DNA of 7,625 nt from Thermotogaceae bacterium (GTDB taxonomy: Bacteria > Thermotogota > Thermotogae > B21-G9 > HyVt-16): NCBI GenBank assembly GCA_011043375.1, contig DQYP01000237.1, forward strand, positions 1-7,625. The letters are read 5' to 3'. Of the stretch, positions 6,590-7,625 are shown in pieces (the first letter of the stretch is position 1; each line of letters starts with the position of its first letter). A program made the translations under genes and the position numbers. The notes beneath the pieces are model-generated. The model saw only the letters and a program-made list of their open reading frames with translations. It was not told the origin of the DNA and made no database searches.

Positions 6590-7625
6590 ACCTGTATGTC
6601 TCAGATCATGATGAAACATTGGCCAAGGTGTAACTGCTAGTCCGCTACTGTCACTTTGTAAGGCATAAATATAACCATCGGTACTTCCAAAGTATACGGT
6701 TCCATCGTCTCCAATCGCTGGTGAGGAATAAATCCTTCCATTAGTTTTATATCTCCACTTCAATTTTCCATCTGGCCCTATTGCATAAAGGTATCCATCA
6801 TCACTTCCAATGTATATAGTGCCATCATCTCCAATCGCTGGTGAAGATGCCACACTGTTTTCAGTTCTGTATTTCCATTTTAAAGTTCCATCAGCATTCA
6901 GTGCATAAACGTATCCATCGTTACTGCCGAAGTATAGAGTACCATCGTTCCCTATTGCTACTGAGGAACCCACGAGATTTCCTGCTTGATATTTCCAACG
7001 CAAGGTACCATCGGGATTGAGGGCGTAAACATACATATCATTACTTCCAAAGTATATGGTTCCATCATTTCCTATCGCTGGTGAGGTATAAATATCAGAA
7101 CCCGTTTCGTACTTCCATTTTAAAGTTCCATTGGGATTCAGCGCATACAGATAATGATCGTAACTTCCAAAATATATGGTTCCATCGCTTCCTATCGCCG
7201 GTGAGGAATAAACATAACTGTTAGTTTCAAAGTTCCAAAGTTTTGTTCCGTCGGGAGTTAAAGAGTAAAGGTTTCTATTGTCACTTCCTACGTAAATTAT
7301 TCCAATACTGTTTAAAGCTGGCGATGAGGTAACAGCCATGAGGGCATTGAACTTCCATTTAAGGCTACCATCGGAGTTTAAAGCATAGACTTTGAAATCT
7401 TTACTTCCAAAGTATATAGTACCATCGCTACCTATTGCTGGTGAGGAATCAACAAACCCTCCTGTTGGATACTTCCATTTTAAGGTTCCATCAGTATTCA
7501 ATGCATAAATATAACCATCATCGCTGCCAATATATACAACTCCTGAATAAATTGCTGGTGATGAGAATATCTCACCGTCTGTTTTATAACGCCACTTCAA
7601 TCTTGTGTTTGTAGTAAAACTCCAT
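6578..7625 (-). CDS. PQQ-like β-propeller repeat protein, 5' end missing
   Basis: The frame is open to the right edge, so the N-terminus (and any signal peptide) is outside the window; at least 348 residues are visible. After WSFTTNTR come eight tandem 40-residue repeats (the first has 39) with the pattern LKWKYxT…SSPAIGxDGTIYFGSxD…YVYALNPDGT. This is the tryptophan-docking PQQ-like β-propeller blade. Eight blades would make a complete propeller if none lie upstream. The protein ends SPSPAI-type blades with a tail containing WPMFHHDLRHTG, a motif common at the ends of such proteins. Family members include BamB-like scaffolds and extracellular proteins; actual PQQ binding or dehydrogenase activity is not supported. 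Repeat 3 is the most diverged (LKWKFNALMA, NRNLYSLTPDG), and repeat 6 has SSVAIG instead of SSPAIG. Its stop is 395 bases upstream of the radical SAM start, so it is likely a separate unit. Confidence 0.88.
   Translation of the reverse strand, partial: WSFTTNTRLKWRYKTDGEIFSSPAIYSGVVYIGSDDGYIYALNTDGTLKWKYPTGGFVDSSPAIGSDGTIYFGSKDFKVYALNSDGSLKWKFNALMAVTSSPALNSIGIIYVGSDNRNLYSLTPDGTKLWNFETNSYVYSSPAIGSDGTIYFGSYDHYLYALNPNGTLKWKYETGSDIYTSPAIGNDGTIYFGSNDMYVYALNPDGTLRWKYQAGNLVGSSVAIGNDGTLYFGSNDGYVYALNADGTLKWKYRTENSVASSPAIGDDGTIYIGSDDGYLYAIGPDGKLKWRYKTNGRIYSSPAIGDDGTVYFGSTDGYIYALQSDSSGLAVTPWPMFHHDLRHTGSVQ
6644..7600 (-). repeat. Eight tandem 120-bp coding repeats (PQQ-like blades)
   Basis: Eight in-frame units, seven of 120 bp and one of 117 bp, encode the propeller blades. 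The block TCCAATCGCTGGTGAGGAATA or close variants recurs on the plus strand at 120-base steps (for example near 6709, 6829, 7069, 7189 and 7429). The DNA-level similarity suggests recent duplication or ongoing homogenisation between units. Confidence 0.85.

Noticed and set aside
6590..6643. Intrinsic terminator at the convergent end of the propeller gene and the plus-strand remnant.
   Set aside because: No GC-rich stem followed by a T run was found on either strand; this stretch encodes the propeller's C-terminal tail.
6644..7600. CRISPR array or non-coding satellite.
   Set aside because: The 120-bp units are in frame, lack spacers and encode clear PQQ-like propeller blades.

Overview
This AT-rich window most resembles a thermophilic member of the Thermotogota. 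That assignment is an inference from the gene set and style: tightly packed genes, strong GGAGG-type ribosome sites, UUG starts and a β-strand-rich exported protein. It was not checked against any database. Every intact gene lies on the minus strand, so transcription runs from right to left.

Region by region, from right to left: (1) 7625-6578 holds the 3' part of a β-propeller protein made of eight 40-residue PQQ-like repeats, with its 5' end outside the window. (2) 6577-6183 is a 395-base stretch without an intact gene. It holds what looks like a frameshifted, truncated remnant of a class-II glutamine amidotransferase on the plus strand, plus a leader with possible promoter and inverted-repeat signals. 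(3) From 6182 to the left edge runs a compact seven-gene block: a radical SAM protein (TIGR03960-like), its DUF2344/TIGR03936-like partner, a stand-alone CheY-like receiver, a GAF plus SpoIIE/RsbU-type PP2C phosphatase, a YebC-family protein, a PHP-domain phosphoesterase, and the first 123 codons of an exported protein. Gaps or overlaps are 9, 18, -1, 27, -4 and -25 bases, so one operon with much translational coupling is likely.

Functionally the block joins a conserved radical SAM pair of unknown reaction, a two-protein signalling module (receiver followed by PPM phosphatase), a translation or regulatory factor (YebC), a likely nucleotide/RNA-end phosphatase (PHP, YciV/RNase AM-like) and an envelope protein. 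The phosphatase has no visible anti-sigma kinase or antagonist in the window, so its target must be encoded elsewhere.

Three gene starts were moved from the longest reading frame on ribosome-site evidence: radical SAM to ATG 6182, receiver to TTG 3758, phosphatase to ATG 3393. No RNA genes, CRISPR arrays, insertion sequences or clear intrinsic terminators were seen.
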